Under the pieces are notes generated by a model, which did not search any database, was not told where the DNA came from, and worked only from the letters and a program-made list of their open reading frames with translations. The translations under genes were made by a program, and so were the position numbers. From positions 2,711,501-2,775,500 of the forward strand of contig NZ_CP034683.1 in NCBI RefSeq assembly GCF_003990335.1: a DNA stretch of 64,000 nucleotides, read 5' to 3'. This DNA comes from Rheinheimera mangrovi. Its GTDB lineage: Bacteria > Pseudomonadota > Gammaproteobacteria > Enterobacterales > Alteromonadaceae. Numbering within the stretch: position 1 is the stretch's first letter; the number at the start of each line of letters is the position of its first letter. Shown piece by piece: positions 18,677-27,477 of this stretch.

Positions 18677-19113
18677 CACTTATCTCCTTTTAACAGTTCT
18701 TCGCCTCTTCACTGTGTCGCTGAAGGTTGTTGCCAGCAACTACAATCCGGTAAGCAGAAACGAAAAACGACTTTGAGTTGCAACCTCGTCAATAAAGATA
18801 GCCAAAAACCCATATTTTGCATCATTATATTTACACTATTTAAACATTAAATCATCCCTGATCCACAAAATTTGTAACAAGGCGGCCGCAAGCTGAAACC
18901 ACAGGCAGATAGCTCATCGCTGTGCTGCGTAGCATAGTGAACCGATCGGAAGATAGGTCGCTGCTGGCGGAAATGGAACAGATGTTCAGGCTCAATTCAG
19001 ACCTTAGTTCTTATACTTTCAACGTTTTGTCTGATGTTTAGGATTGCCGCCGCAGACAGAGTGTTTTAGCATAACCCCACTTTGTTTTGGCCTGTTTTTA
19101 AAAAGGAAGCACC
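18677..19113. other. Intergenic region between comEA-like gene and phoP
   Basis: 437 bp without a supportable gene. It holds the comEA ribosome site, an AT-rich stretch (18790-18870), an unassigned GC-richer stretch (18880-18970) with no reading frame I can defend, then the candidate PhoP box and -10 (18983-19017) and a clear AAGGA ribosome site before phoP. Confidence 0.6.
18983..19017 (+). promoter_or_regulatory. Candidate PhoP-box promoter of the phoPQ-like operon
   Basis: Direct repeat TGTTCA-N5-AATTCA (18983-18999) followed after 12 bp by TATACT (19012-19017). E. coli PhoP-activated promoters carry two hexamers with an 11-bp period about 12 bp before the -10, so the geometry fits autoregulation; the hexamer bases match only in part. 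The -10 lies ~97 bp before the start codon. Confidence 0.4.
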
Positions 19114-19791
19114 ATGCGTTTATTAGTTGTTGAAGATGAGAGTTTATTGGCGGAGCAAATCCGTGAACATTTAGTACAACAGCAATTTAGCGTGGACGTC
19201 GCTCATGATGGCGCAGATGGCTGGTTTAAATTGAGCGAATACCCTTATGACTTAGCTATTATTGATATAGGTTTACCTAAGATGGATGGTTTGAGCCTTA
19301 TTCGTAAAGCCCGTCAGAATGAAATTAAAACTCCGGTCATTGTATTAACAGCCCGTGGCAGCTGGCAGGAAAAAGTGGAAGGTTTAGATGCAGGAGCCGA
19401 TGACTATCTGACCAAACCTTTTCACACCGAAGAACTACTGGCCCGTATTAATGCGTTAATCCGCCGCGCCGCCGGTCAGCCGGATCCTATGTTGCATTCT
19501 GGTCCTGTGAAGCTCAATAGCAGAACCCAGCAAGTTTGGTTAGGTGAGGAAGAAGTAAGTCTGACCGCCTATGAATACAAAGTACTGGAATACTTTATGC
19601 ACAACCCAAATAAAGTGATTTCTAAAACTGAGCTGACTGAACATATTTACGATCAGGATTTTGATTTAGACAGTAACGTCATTGAAGTTTTTGTACTGCG
19701 TCTGCGGAAAAAACTCGATCCGGATGGCGAATTAAAACCCATAGAAACTCTGCGTGGCCGCGGTTATCGTTTTACCATGGTTGTCAGCTAA
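19114..19791 (+). CDS. PhoP-type response regulator (OmpR family)
   Basis: 225-residue DNA-binding response regulator. The receiver domain carries the acidic pair EDE (7-9), the phospho-acceptor D51 (AIIDIGLP), the conserved Thr (VIVLTARG) and Lys (LTKPF). A winged-helix domain follows (about 130-222, ending RLRKKLDPDG and LRGRGYRFTM). Sequence and the adjacent kinase resemble PhoP/PhoQ of gammaproteobacteria, which respond to low Mg2+, acid or cationic peptides. AAGGA precedes the ATG. The kinase gene starts at the very next base after the stop, so the two are co-transcribed. The PhoP name is likely but not proven. Confidence 0.88.
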   Translation: MRLLVVEDESLLAEQIREHLVQQQFSVDVAHDGADGWFKLSEYPYDLAIIDIGLPKMDGLSLIRKARQNEIKTPVIVLTARGSWQEKVEGLDAGADDYLTKPFHTEELLARINALIRRAAGQPDPMLHSGPVKLNSRTQQVWLGEEEVSLTAYEYKVLEYFMHNPNKVISKTELTEHIYDQDFDLDSNVIEVFVLRLRKKLDPDGELKPIETLRGRGYRFTMVVS

Positions 19792-21114
19792 ATGCAGTTA
19801 TCGCTCAAAGTTCGCCAGGGTATAATTAGCCTGTTTTTGCTGTTTTTTTTGCTACCAAGTTCTTTTTTTGCAATAGAACAGGCTTTTTATACGCAGCTGC
19901 TGACCAGTACTGAGCAAAAACTTGAAGTACATATGTACTCCATTTTAGCGGAGGTCCACCCAACTGATGGCAAGGTAGAGCTGAGTAATAATCTGCTACC
20001 TCCTGATTTTTATCGACCTGACTCTGGTCTGGCCGCTTTTATTACCAGCGAAAACGAATTGTTATGGCAGTCTGATTCTTCGATTAACCAACAATTCGAT
20101 CCCCCAACCCATCAGATTTTACCTGCATCTCATGAATTTGTGTTGATGGAGCAATACCAGCAAAAATACTGGGTTTTGTCTTTTTCGGTGTTATTTGATT
20201 TAGGCGACAACACCCTTCCCTTGACTATTCATGTGGTACAAAACGATCAACTGTTGCAGGAGCCGCTGAAATCCTTCCGCAAAACCTTAAGCCAGTGGTT
20301 TATCGGTATTGCACTGGTGCTGATAGGGTTAACTTTGCTAGCTTATTATTGGATCACCAAACCTTTAACCTCGTTGGACAAAGAAATTCATAAACTGGAA
20401 AGTGGCCAGCAAGAGCAACTGCTGCATGACTACCCTGCTGAACTGAACAAAATTAAAGAAGATTTAAACCTTCTGCTGGCGAACCAGAACAGACAAAAAC
20501 AACGTTACCGTCATCACTTAAGTGATCTGGCTCATGCCTTGAAAACACCTATAGCTGTATTGCGTACCTCTAAGCTTTCAGAGCAGCCCGAGCTGCGTGA
20601 ACAGCTTGACCGTATTACCGGCATGATTGAGCACCAGTTAAAGCGGGCGGCCAGCTCTGGCCAGGATCTGTGGCATAAACAGATTAAAGTCAAACCTCTT
20701 ATTAATAAGCTGGAACAAGCGCTCAGCAAAATTTATCGGGATAAAGGCTGTTTGATAGAAATTCACTGCACCGATCAGGTGGTGTTTCGTGGCGATGAAA
20801 CAGACTTAATGGAGATTTTGGGTAACCTGCTTGATAATGCCTGCAAAGCCTGTAATCAACGGGTAAAAATCAGTGCTTTTGGTAAACCTTTGCAACTGGA
20901 TATTGAAGACGACGGCCCCGGTATTCCACAGGATAAAAGAGAAGAATTGTTTCAGCGAGGCACCCGACTGGATACGTACAAAGAAGGCCACGGTGTCGGA
21001 TTGTCCATTGTGTCTGAGCTGGTGAAATCTTACTCTGGTGAGTTACAGGTCTCCCAAAGCCCATTAGGCGGAGCACGGTTTGTCATTCGCTTTCAGGAGT
21101 CAGGATTAAAATGA
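19792..21114 (+). CDS. PhoQ-type sensor histidine kinase
   Basis: 440-residue membrane kinase. First span about 9-27 (IISLFLLFFLLPSSFFAI), a periplasmic sensor domain (about 30-165), a second span (about 168-190, WFIGIALVLIGLTLLAYYW), a HAMP-like linker, then the H-box LSDLAHALKTP with H248. The ATPase domain has the N-box LLDNACKACNQ and the G-boxes DDGPGIP and GHGVGLSIVSELV. The HALKTP box and overall plan match PhoQ. The stop overlaps the next gene (ATGA). The periplasmic domain is too divergent to name the ligand by eye. Confidence 0.87.
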   Translation: MQLSLKVRQGIISLFLLFFLLPSSFFAIEQAFYTQLLTSTEQKLEVHMYSILAEVHPTDGKVELSNNLLPPDFYRPDSGLAAFITSENELLWQSDSSINQQFDPPTHQILPASHEFVLMEQYQQKYWVLSFSVLFDLGDNTLPLTIHVVQNDQLLQEPLKSFRKTLSQWFIGIALVLIGLTLLAYYWITKPLTSLDKEIHKLESGQQEQLLHDYPAELNKIKEDLNLLLANQNRQKQRYRHHLSDLAHALKTPIAVLRTSKLSEQPELREQLDRITGMIEHQLKRAASSGQDLWHKQIKVKPLINKLEQALSKIYRDKGCLIEIHCTDQVVFRGDETDLMEILGNLLDNACKACNQRVKISAFGKPLQLDIEDDGPGIPQDKREELFQRGTRLDTYKEGHGVGLSIVSELVKSYSGELQVSQSPLGGARFVIRFQESGLK

Positions 21115-21503
21115 TGAAACTACCGCTGCTTGTTCTGTTTTTTAGCGTATTTCCTCTTAGTGCACAGCAGGCTTGTGACCCTGGCTCGCTTAACAAAGTC
21201 GACTATATGCAATGTCTGGATCAACAGCTGGAGCAGACCAGACGCGAGTTAACCACGTGGGAAAACAACCACTTGTTTAAACTGGAAGAACAGGCAGCCA
21301 GTAGTGGTCGTCAGGATGGTCTGAAATTATTTAATAAGGCTCGTCAAACTTTTACCTTGTACACAGAACAAGACTGTCGCTGGCAGTTTATTGGTCTGTT
21401 ACCGGATAACAAAGCCGCCAGCACTACCTACAAACAATGTCAGCTGTTTCACATCAAACAGCGCATTGAGTTATTAAAACAAGTTCATGCAAAACCAGAC
21501 TAA
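21111..21503 (+). CDS. LprI/DUF1311-like secreted protein
   Basis: 130-residue exported protein, third gene of the phoPQ-like operon by a 4-base overlap (a second ATG at 21114 is an equal choice). A signal peptide (about 1-19) is followed by a DUF1311/LprI-N type domain: ACDPGSLNKVDYMQCLDQQL with two Cys, a helical middle, and EQDCRWQF...YKQCQLFHIKQRIELL with two more. Four cysteines suggest two disulfides. Members of this fold include lysozyme inhibitors (LprI in mycobacteria). Linkage to a PhoPQ-like system hints at an envelope-protection role; this is inference. Confidence 0.75.
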   Translation: MMKLPLLVLFFSVFPLSAQQACDPGSLNKVDYMQCLDQQLEQTRRELTTWENNHLFKLEEQAASSGRQDGLKLFNKARQTFTLYTEQDCRWQFIGLLPDNKAASTTYKQCQLFHIKQRIELLKQVHAKPD

Positions 21504-21579
21504 ACCACATTAAGCCACACAACCGTATTAATGCACTTATACTGGACTGTATTCAGTAGCTTATTGTAGTGGAGATTGC

Positions 21580-22473
21580 ATGAATATTTTAATTACAGGC
21601 GCTACGGGGTTGATTGGGCGAGCACTCGTTGCACAGTGGCATCACCAACACCAGTTGCATATCCTTACCCGCTCATCCTTAAAAGCAAAAGAAATCCTGG
21701 CGATTGACGCCAACTATCACCACACTCTTGATACTGTAGATTTAAATCAGATTGACGCAGTGATCAATCTGGCAGGTGAACCTATAGCCGACAGGCGTTG
21801 GAGCGAATCACAAAAACAAAAAATCTGCCAAAGCCGCTGGCAGATCACAGAAGCACTGGCGGAGAAAATCCAACAATGCACTACCCCACCCACAGTCTTC
21901 ATTAGCGGCTCTGCTATAGGTTTTTATGGCCGACAAAGCAGCACTGTAATCACAGAAGAGTACAGCTCCTATTACCCTGAGTTTAGTCATGACATTTGTG
22001 CTCGCTGGGAGAATCTGGCACAGCGTGCTGCAAGCCCACACACAAGAGTCTGTTTACTGCGTACTGGCATAGTACTGAGCAGTAAAGGTGGAGCCCTTGG
22101 CAAGATGCTGCCTTTGTTTAAATTAGGTTTAGGCGGGCCAATTGGAGATGGTCAGCAGTTTATGTCCTGGATCCATCTGGAAGATATGGTGCGTCTGATT
22201 GACTTCTTACTACAGCGTGATGACTTAAGTGGACCTTTTAATGCGACAGCGCCCCGCCCAGTCAGCAATAAACAGTTCAGCCAATTGTTGGCGGAACGTT
22301 TTGGTAAAAAGGCACCTTTAAAAGTGCCTGCTTTTGTATTGCGCTTAGCTTTTGGCGAGATGGCTGACATCTTGTTGTTTGGCCAGAATGTACAACCAGG
22401 GCGTTTAGTGGATAGTGGCTTTCAGTTCCACTACCCACAGTTAAAAGATGCCTTAAACGCTCTTCAATTCTGA
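21580..22473 (+). CDS. yfcH: TIGR01777-family epimerase (YfcH-like)
   Basis: 297-residue NAD(P)-binding protein of the extended SDR type. Rossmann motif ITGATGLIGRAL at the N terminus, then INLAGEPIADRRW, a family hallmark, the active-site region SGSAIGFYG, and a C-terminal DUF1731-type segment (VPAFVLRLAFGEMADILLFGQNVQP). E. coli YfcH is the named homologue; its substrate is unknown. A ribosome site (GTGGAG) lies 8 bases before the ATG. Its last 10 bases overlap the 3' end of ybbP on the opposite strand. Confidence 0.9.
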   Translation: MNILITGATGLIGRALVAQWHHQHQLHILTRSSLKAKEILAIDANYHHTLDTVDLNQIDAVINLAGEPIADRRWSESQKQKICQSRWQITEALAEKIQQCTTPPTVFISGSAIGFYGRQSSTVITEEYSSYYPEFSHDICARWENLAQRAASPHTRVCLLRTGIVLSSKGGALGKMLPLFKLGLGGPIGDGQQFMSWIHLEDMVRLIDFLLQRDDLSGPFNATAPRPVSNKQFSQLLAERFGKKAPLKVPAFVLRLAFGEMADILLFGQNVQPGRLVDSGFQFHYPQLKDALNALQF

Positions 22474-24944
22474 AGGGCGCGGCGTAATAAGGTGCTGCCT
22501 GACATCTTCAACAGCACCCTGACCTGCCACGCGCCCAGAGCTGTGACTAAGCCAACTCCCAATACAGGACCTAGCCACCATAAGTTCCAGTGCGGGCTGT
22601 ACGGTAAATCAAAAAACTGCTGCTGAACCACAGCCAGCAGGACTTCGGCTAAGACTGTGGCAAAAAGCCCGGCCAAAGCCCCTAAAGCGGCAAACTCATA
22701 CAACAAGGCTGCTTTTAAGAAAGACGACTTAGCCCCTAAGGTACGCAGAATAGCCAGCTCCTGCTCCCTTTGCTCTAAAGTCGCCTGCACTTGCGCGACC
22801 AACACCAGCACTGCAGATGCAAACACCAATATCAAAATAAAGGTTAAGGCCACAGAAACCTGACTGATAATATCGTTCACCTGCTTTAAAATGGTATCGA
22901 CTGAAATCAGACTGACAGTCGGGAATTGCCGAACTATCTGATTTAACAGTTCCTGTTCTGACATATCCAGATAAAATGCCGTGATATAAGTGGCAGGAAA
23001 TCCCTGCATCAGATCAGGTGAAAGCACCATATAAAAGTTAGGTTGTAAGCTGTTCCAGTCGACTTTCCGAATGCTGCTGATTTTTGCTTCAAACAACTGA
23101 CCGCCGACAGAGAACTGCAGCATATCGCCTAGCTTCAGCTGCAGCCGTTCCGCCAGTTGAGATTCGACCGACACTTCAGCTTTGGAGTCAGCCGTAAACC
23201 ACTGCCCGCTTTCCAGCTTGTTATTGTCAGGCATCTGCTTTAACCAGGTTAAATTCAGCTCCCGCCCAACCCCTTGACGCTGTTCAGGTTTTTCTTTGGT
23301 TGCTTCATCGGCAAAGTTCTCGCCGTTGACAGCCAGCACCCGACCACTGATCATCGGATAAAACGCTGTCAGGGTGAGCTGATGCTCGGCTGCCAGTTGT
23401 TGCAATGAAGTTCTGTCCTGTTCGGTTAAATTCACCAGAAACTGATTCGGTGCGCCTTCAGGAACCTGTTGTTGCCATTGGTCCAGCAGCTCAGAACGCA
23501 AAAAGTAAAGCAGTAAAGTTAAAAACAACGCCAGACTAAAAGTGATCAACTGAAACGCATTGGGCCATAACCTGCGGCGTAAATTCGCCAATGCCAGCCG
23601 TAGCGCACTGCTTTGTCCTGCTGCCATAGGTTTGGCAACCCGAACCAATAAGGCGGCAAAGCCCATCAATAAAGCGGCAAACACCAGGCAGAGCACAAAC
23701 AACCAGCTGCTGATCCAAATGTCACCACTAAAGAGCCACATCAATAACCAGATGGCGACTGAACCGCTGATTAAATGCACCGGGTCAAATTTCATCTGAT
23801 CCGGCTTTTCCCGCAGTACATTAAGCGCCGGCACTGCAGCCAAACGCCACAAAGGGCGGGCTGAAAACAACACAGCACAAATAGCAGCCGTCAGCACGCC
23901 TAAACCCAAAGGTCGGAAGCTAAATTCAGCCAGATACTCTGGCATCCAGAATCCGACGCCCCATTGACTTAATTGCACCAATAACTGTCCGGCCACTAAA
24001 CCAAAGCCTACGCTGAAGATCACCACAAAGAGTAAATGACTGCCATAAATCTTCCGGCTCAAGGTAGTGGTTGCGCCCAAAGCTTTCATCACAGCCACAG
24101 AGCGGGCATGGCGCTGACTATAGCGATTCGCAGCCACAGCAGCGGCGCAAGCCGCCAGCACAATACCCAACAGGCCAGATAACAATAAAAAGCGCTCAGA
24201 TCTGTCCAGTGCACCACCTATGGCCGACTCTCTGTCCATTTTCTGCCATCTGTCCTGTGGGCCCAGTAGTTCTTTGCTTTGTGTCTCAAGCAATGCCAGG
24301 TCTTGTTGGGAACCTGCAAACATCAAGCGGTAATTGATCCGACTACCAGGCTGAATAATCCCGGTTGCGGCCACATCATCCAAATGCATAAGTACCCGTG
24401 GCGAGCTGCCAAATACAGACAACGGCGCATCAGGTTCAGCAACAATGACGCCAGCAGCGGTAAATACTTTTTCGCCAAGCTCCAGACTGTCGCCTACCTT
24501 AATATCCAGCAAACTATAAAGACGACTTTCCAGATACAACTGATTCGGCTGCAAGGATACAAGCGCTTTGGCATCAGTCAGCGACGAGCTTAATATCAGC
24601 TCGCCTCTTAATGGATATGCTGCAGATACGGCTTTAACAGACACCAACTGCATCAAATCTTTGGCAAACAACATGGAGTTAAACTGCACCTGGCGAGATG
24701 ACTGCAGTTTAAGCTCGTCTGCCTGTTGTTGAACCTGTTCATTAAAACCTACGCTAGAGCGCAGAATTTGATCGGCAGCGACAAAGTTGGCGCTGCGCTG
24801 GTACAAAGCAGAACGAACCGATTCCGTGATACCGGATAAGCTCACCACAGTGAGCACAGCTAAAAACAGTGAAAAGGCGATAACCCATAACTCGCCACGG
24901 CTTAATTCACGCCAGAACAGCCGCCAGGCGATTTTACCCCACAT
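22464..24944 (-). CDS. ybbP: YbbP-type ABC transporter permease (FtsX-like)
   Basis: 826-residue permease with the duplicated MacB-PCD/FtsX layout: N-terminal span (18-40), large periplasmic domain, a three-helix FtsX block, further spans, a second periplasmic domain (about 495-670), and a final FtsX block ending LLRRALQN. With YbbA it should form a complex of the LolCDE/MacB mechanical type. In E. coli ybbA-ybbP lie beside tesA exactly as here; the substrate is not firmly established. Overlaps ybbA by 11 bases, so translation is coupled. Its end runs 10 bases into the end of yfcH on the other strand. Confidence 0.9.
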   Translation of the reverse strand: MWGKIAWRLFWRELSRGELWVIAFSLFLAVLTVVSLSGITESVRSALYQRSANFVAADQILRSSVGFNEQVQQQADELKLQSSRQVQFNSMLFAKDLMQLVSVKAVSAAYPLRGELILSSSLTDAKALVSLQPNQLYLESRLYSLLDIKVGDSLELGEKVFTAAGVIVAEPDAPLSVFGSSPRVLMHLDDVAATGIIQPGSRINYRLMFAGSQQDLALLETQSKELLGPQDRWQKMDRESAIGGALDRSERFLLLSGLLGIVLAACAAAVAANRYSQRHARSVAVMKALGATTTLSRKIYGSHLLFVVIFSVGFGLVAGQLLVQLSQWGVGFWMPEYLAEFSFRPLGLGVLTAAICAVLFSARPLWRLAAVPALNVLREKPDQMKFDPVHLISGSVAIWLLMWLFSGDIWISSWLFVLCLVFAALLMGFAALLVRVAKPMAAGQSSALRLALANLRRRLWPNAFQLITFSLALFLTLLLYFLRSELLDQWQQQVPEGAPNQFLVNLTEQDRTSLQQLAAEHQLTLTAFYPMISGRVLAVNGENFADEATKEKPEQRQGVGRELNLTWLKQMPDNNKLESGQWFTADSKAEVSVESQLAERLQLKLGDMLQFSVGGQLFEAKISSIRKVDWNSLQPNFYMVLSPDLMQGFPATYITAFYLDMSEQELLNQIVRQFPTVSLISVDTILKQVNDIISQVSVALTFILILVFASAVLVLVAQVQATLEQREQELAILRTLGAKSSFLKAALLYEFAALGALAGLFATVLAEVLLAVVQQQFFDLPYSPHWNLWWLGPVLGVGLVTALGAWQVRVLLKMSGSTLLRRALQN

Positions 24945-25650
24945 GACGCTTGCCCTCTGTGGCTTGAGTCAAATCAGCCGTTAGGTGGCCGGCATGCATC
25001 TGAAATCGAAATTGGCAACGCTGCGCCAGTTCATGATTATGGGTTACTAACACTAAGGTGGTGCCTTGCTGCTTATTCAGTTCAAACAGCAAATCTTCAA
25101 TTTTCTCGCCCGTCGCGCTGTCCAGGTTAGCTGAAGGTTCATCAGCAAAAAGCACAGCAGGTTTGGTAATAAAAGCACGGGCTATCGCTACCCTTTGCTG
25201 CTCACCACCGCTCATCTGATTGGGAAAAAAGTCGGCTCTGTGGCTTAATCCGACCTGGGCTAAGAGTTCCAGACCACGAGCCCGGGCATCTGCCATACCC
25301 GCCAGTTCAGCAGGTAAAGTAACGTTTTCCAGTGCTGTCAGACTGGGTAACAATAAAAATGATTGAAACACAAAACCTACAGAGCGGGCTCTTAATTCTG
25401 CCCTCTCGTCTTCTGTCAGTTGATGCAAAGGCTGGCCTGCCAGATAGACTTCACCGGAGGATGCTTGATCTAAACCGGCCAATATACCTAATAAAGTAGA
25501 CTTGCCGGAACCCGAAGCACCCACAATAGCAACTGTCGCGCCTTGATTGATAGTCAGATCGATATCTTGCAGTATGGTAAGCTCAGACTCGGTAAGCTGA
25601 ACTGTTTTTACAACATCTTTTGCAACAATATGAGGTATAGGTGTTTTCAT
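24934..25650 (-). CDS. ybbA: YbbA-type ABC transporter ATPase
   Basis: 238-residue ABC ATPase of the LolD/MacB family. Walker A is GASGSGKS (44-51), Q-loop in FVFQSFLLLPSL, signature MSGGEQQRVAIARAF, Walker B AVLFADEPSANLDS and the switch His in LVTHNHE. Partner of the YbbP permease, whose gene overlaps its 3' end. Its ATG (25648-25650, minus) overlaps the ATG of the divergent tesA by two bases, and no Shine-Dalgarno is visible upstream, so it may be translated from a leaderless or short-leader mRNA. Confidence 0.92.
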   Translation of the reverse strand: MKTPIPHIVAKDVVKTVQLTESELTILQDIDLTINQGATVAIVGASGSGKSTLLGILAGLDQASSGEVYLAGQPLHQLTEDERAELRARSVGFVFQSFLLLPSLTALENVTLPAELAGMADARARGLELLAQVGLSHRADFFPNQMSGGEQQRVAIARAFITKPAVLFADEPSANLDSATGEKIEDLLFELNKQQGTTLVLVTHNHELAQRCQFRFQMHAGHLTADLTQATEGKRHVG

Positions 25651-26254
25651 GATTCGATTGATCTACGTTATGCTTTTGGTCCTGTCAATCACCACAGCTG
25701 CGGTGCAGGCCAAAACGCTGTTAATTCTTGGCGATAGTCTGAGCGCCGGTTATGGGTTAAGCCAACACCAAAGTTGGGTGCATCTGCTTCAACAAAAACT
25801 TGACCAACAAGACAGTGACTGGACACTGGTCAACGCCAGTATCAGCGGAGAAACCTCAGGTGGTGGTCTGGCCCGCTTACCTGCCTTACTCGAACAACAC
25901 AAACCCGATTACGTGCTGATTGAACTCGGTGCCAACGACGGTCTGCGTGGTTTCCCTGTGCCCCAGCTTGAAACCAATCTCAATGCGATGATAACGCAAA
26001 TAAAGCAGCAACAAAGTAAAGCTGTCTTAATGCAAATACGCATTCCACCAAACTATGGCTCACGTTACACCAAACTATTTACAGATTTATACCCAAAAGT
26101 GGCAGAGAAACAGCAAATACCTGTCTGGCCTTTCTTTATGGAGACCATAGCCCTAAAGCAACAATGGATGCAAGCAGATGGGCTACACCCGAACCTGGAT
26201 GCACAGCCTGTTATCGCAGATTTAATGCTACCTTTGGTGTCGAGTCTAGAATAA
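25649..26254 (+). CDS. tesA: Multifunctional acyl-CoA thioesterase I / lysophospholipase L1
   Basis: 201-residue periplasmic SGNH hydrolase. Signal peptide about 1-21 (ends AVQA). Block I GDSLSAGYG with catalytic S30, the Gly of ISGETSGGG, block III GANDG (N96) and block V DGLHPN (D177, H180) are all present. E. coli TesA hydrolyses thioesters, lysophospholipids and some peptides. Divergent from ybbA with overlapping start codons (CATG), so promoter and ribosome site lie inside the ybbA coding region. A second in-frame ATG exists at 25670. A clean terminator follows. Confidence 0.93.
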   Translation: MIRLIYVMLLVLSITTAAVQAKTLLILGDSLSAGYGLSQHQSWVHLLQQKLDQQDSDWTLVNASISGETSGGGLARLPALLEQHKPDYVLIELGANDGLRGFPVPQLETNLNAMITQIKQQQSKAVLMQIRIPPNYGSRYTKLFTDLYPKVAEKQQIPVWPFFMETIALKQQWMQADGLHPNLDAQPVIADLMLPLVSSLE

Positions 26255-26283
26255 AGATGTAACGAAGTTTGAAGAATGTCAGG

Positions 26284-26308
26284 AAGCGGCTTTTAAGCCG
26301 CTTTTTTT
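26284..26308 (+). terminator. Intrinsic terminator of tesA
   Basis: Stem AAGCGGCTT/AAGCCGCTT with a minimal loop, followed by a run of seven T, 30 bases after the tesA stop. Confidence 0.88.
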
Positions 26309-26429
26309 ATGGCGTTCAAGTGTAAAGATGAGATCTTGGAAATGGCTTGAAAACTATCGCAGCGAGCTGCTTAGCTGGCTAAGTTGAAGCTTTTGACATG
26401 AACATAAAATTAAATGGAGCTTATAAACT

Positions 26430-26505
<76 letters not shown>

Positions 26506-26527
26506 ACTTGCAGATGTAACGCTGAAG

Positions 26528-26603
26528 TGGCGTCCCTTAGGGGATTCGAACCCCTGTTACCGCCGTGAAAGGGCGGTGTCCTAGGCCTCTAGACGAAAGG
26601 GAC
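26528..26603 (-). tRNA. tRNA-Glu (TTC), copy 4
   Basis: 76-nt gene beginning GTCCCTTTCGTCTAGAGG, with anticodon TTC in CCTTTCACGG, T-loop GGTTCGAATCC and encoded CCA. Identical to the three other Glu copies in the array. Confidence 0.97.
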
Positions 26604-26627
26604 ACTGGATAGATCTTCATATGATGT

Positions 26628-26703
26628 TGGCGTCCCTTAGGGGATTCGAACCCCTGTTACCGCCGTGAAAGGGCGGTGTCCTAGGCCTCTAGACGAAAGG
26701 GAC
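26628..26703 (-). tRNA. tRNA-Glu (TTC), copy 3
   Basis: Same 76-nt sequence as the neighbouring Glu genes; the 24-base spacer to the next copy is unrelated in sequence. Confidence 0.97.
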
Positions 26704-26737
26704 AGGCGCATAAACATCACAAATTGTACTGACTTAT

Positions 26738-26813
26738 TGGCGTCCCTTAGGGGATTCGAACCCCTGTTACCGCCGTGAAAGGGCGGTGTCCTAGGCCTCT
26801 AGACGAAAGGGAC
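26738..26813 (-). tRNA. tRNA-Glu (TTC), copy 2
   Basis: Same 76-nt sequence with encoded CCA; 34-base spacer to copy 3. Confidence 0.97.
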
Positions 26814-26839
26814 ACTACAGTCAGTTTGTCAGATTTTGT

Positions 26840-26915
26840 TGGCGTCCCTTAGGGGATTCGAACCCCTGTTACCGCCGTGAAAGGGCGGTGTCCTAGGCCT
26901 CTAGACGAAAGGGAC
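26840..26915 (-). tRNA. tRNA-Glu (TTC), copy 1
   Basis: Same 76-nt sequence with encoded CCA; 16 bases separate it from the leading tRNA-Ala. Confidence 0.97.
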
Positions 26916-26931
26916 ACTGGAACAAAATCTT

Positions 26932-27007
<76 letters not shown>

Positions 27008-27054
27008 ACACCAATTGCAGAAGTTGCTGAGCAATCCCCTACAAGACGAGGCGA

Positions 27055-27083
27055 ATTCTAGGGGCCGAGACCAAAGGTGTCAA
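27055..27083 (-). promoter_or_regulatory. Strong promoter of the tRNA operon
   Basis: Minus strand TTGACA (27078-27083), 17-bp spacer, TAGAAT (27055-27060), then a GC-rich stretch (CGCC) where transcription would start. This matches stable-RNA promoters under stringent (ppGpp/DksA) control. An A/T-rich stretch upstream (27084-27125) could act as an UP element. Confidence 0.75.
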
Positions 27084-27443
27084 CAGTTTTTTAGAAAGCC
27101 TTGATCGTTCGCGTATTTTTTAAACTAAGTGACTATTCAATCAGCAAAATACACAACATAGCTGCCCTGCTCCGTCAGCAAATTGATTTAATTCAAGGTT
27201 CTGGTACGACACAACAGAGATATAAAAAAAGGACTAAAAAGAAGGTAGCGGGAAATGTGTCGCTAAATTAAGTGGAGTTGCAAGCACTCGACAAGTATTT
27301 AAGATCAGGGAGCTTAGCAGCCCTGTGTGCGATAAGACTAAAGCGGGAATAGGTGGGCCTTGCCGGACAAATATTTTTAAATATGATTTGGACGAGAGTG
27401 CTGTCAAGAATGCTACAGCCTCAAGTTGGAGGGTTATACAAAG
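27084..27443. other. Intergenic region between tRNA promoter and TPR gene terminator
   Basis: About 360 bp with no reading frame I can support. It contains short inverted repeats (CAGGG...CCCTG around 27308-27327; TGTCG...CGACA around 27258-27293) ahead of the bidirectional terminator, so a plus-strand small RNA is conceivable but unproven. Confidence 0.35.
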
Positions 27444-27472
27444 AAAAAACCCTGCCGGAGCAGGGTTTTTTT
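27444..27472. terminator. Bidirectional intrinsic terminator after the TPR gene
   Basis: Stem AACCCTGC/GCAGGGTT with loop CGGA, an A-run before and seven T after. Ends the TonB2 cluster transcript on the minus strand, and would also stop any plus-strand transcript. Confidence 0.88.
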
Positions 27473-27477
27473 AAGGA

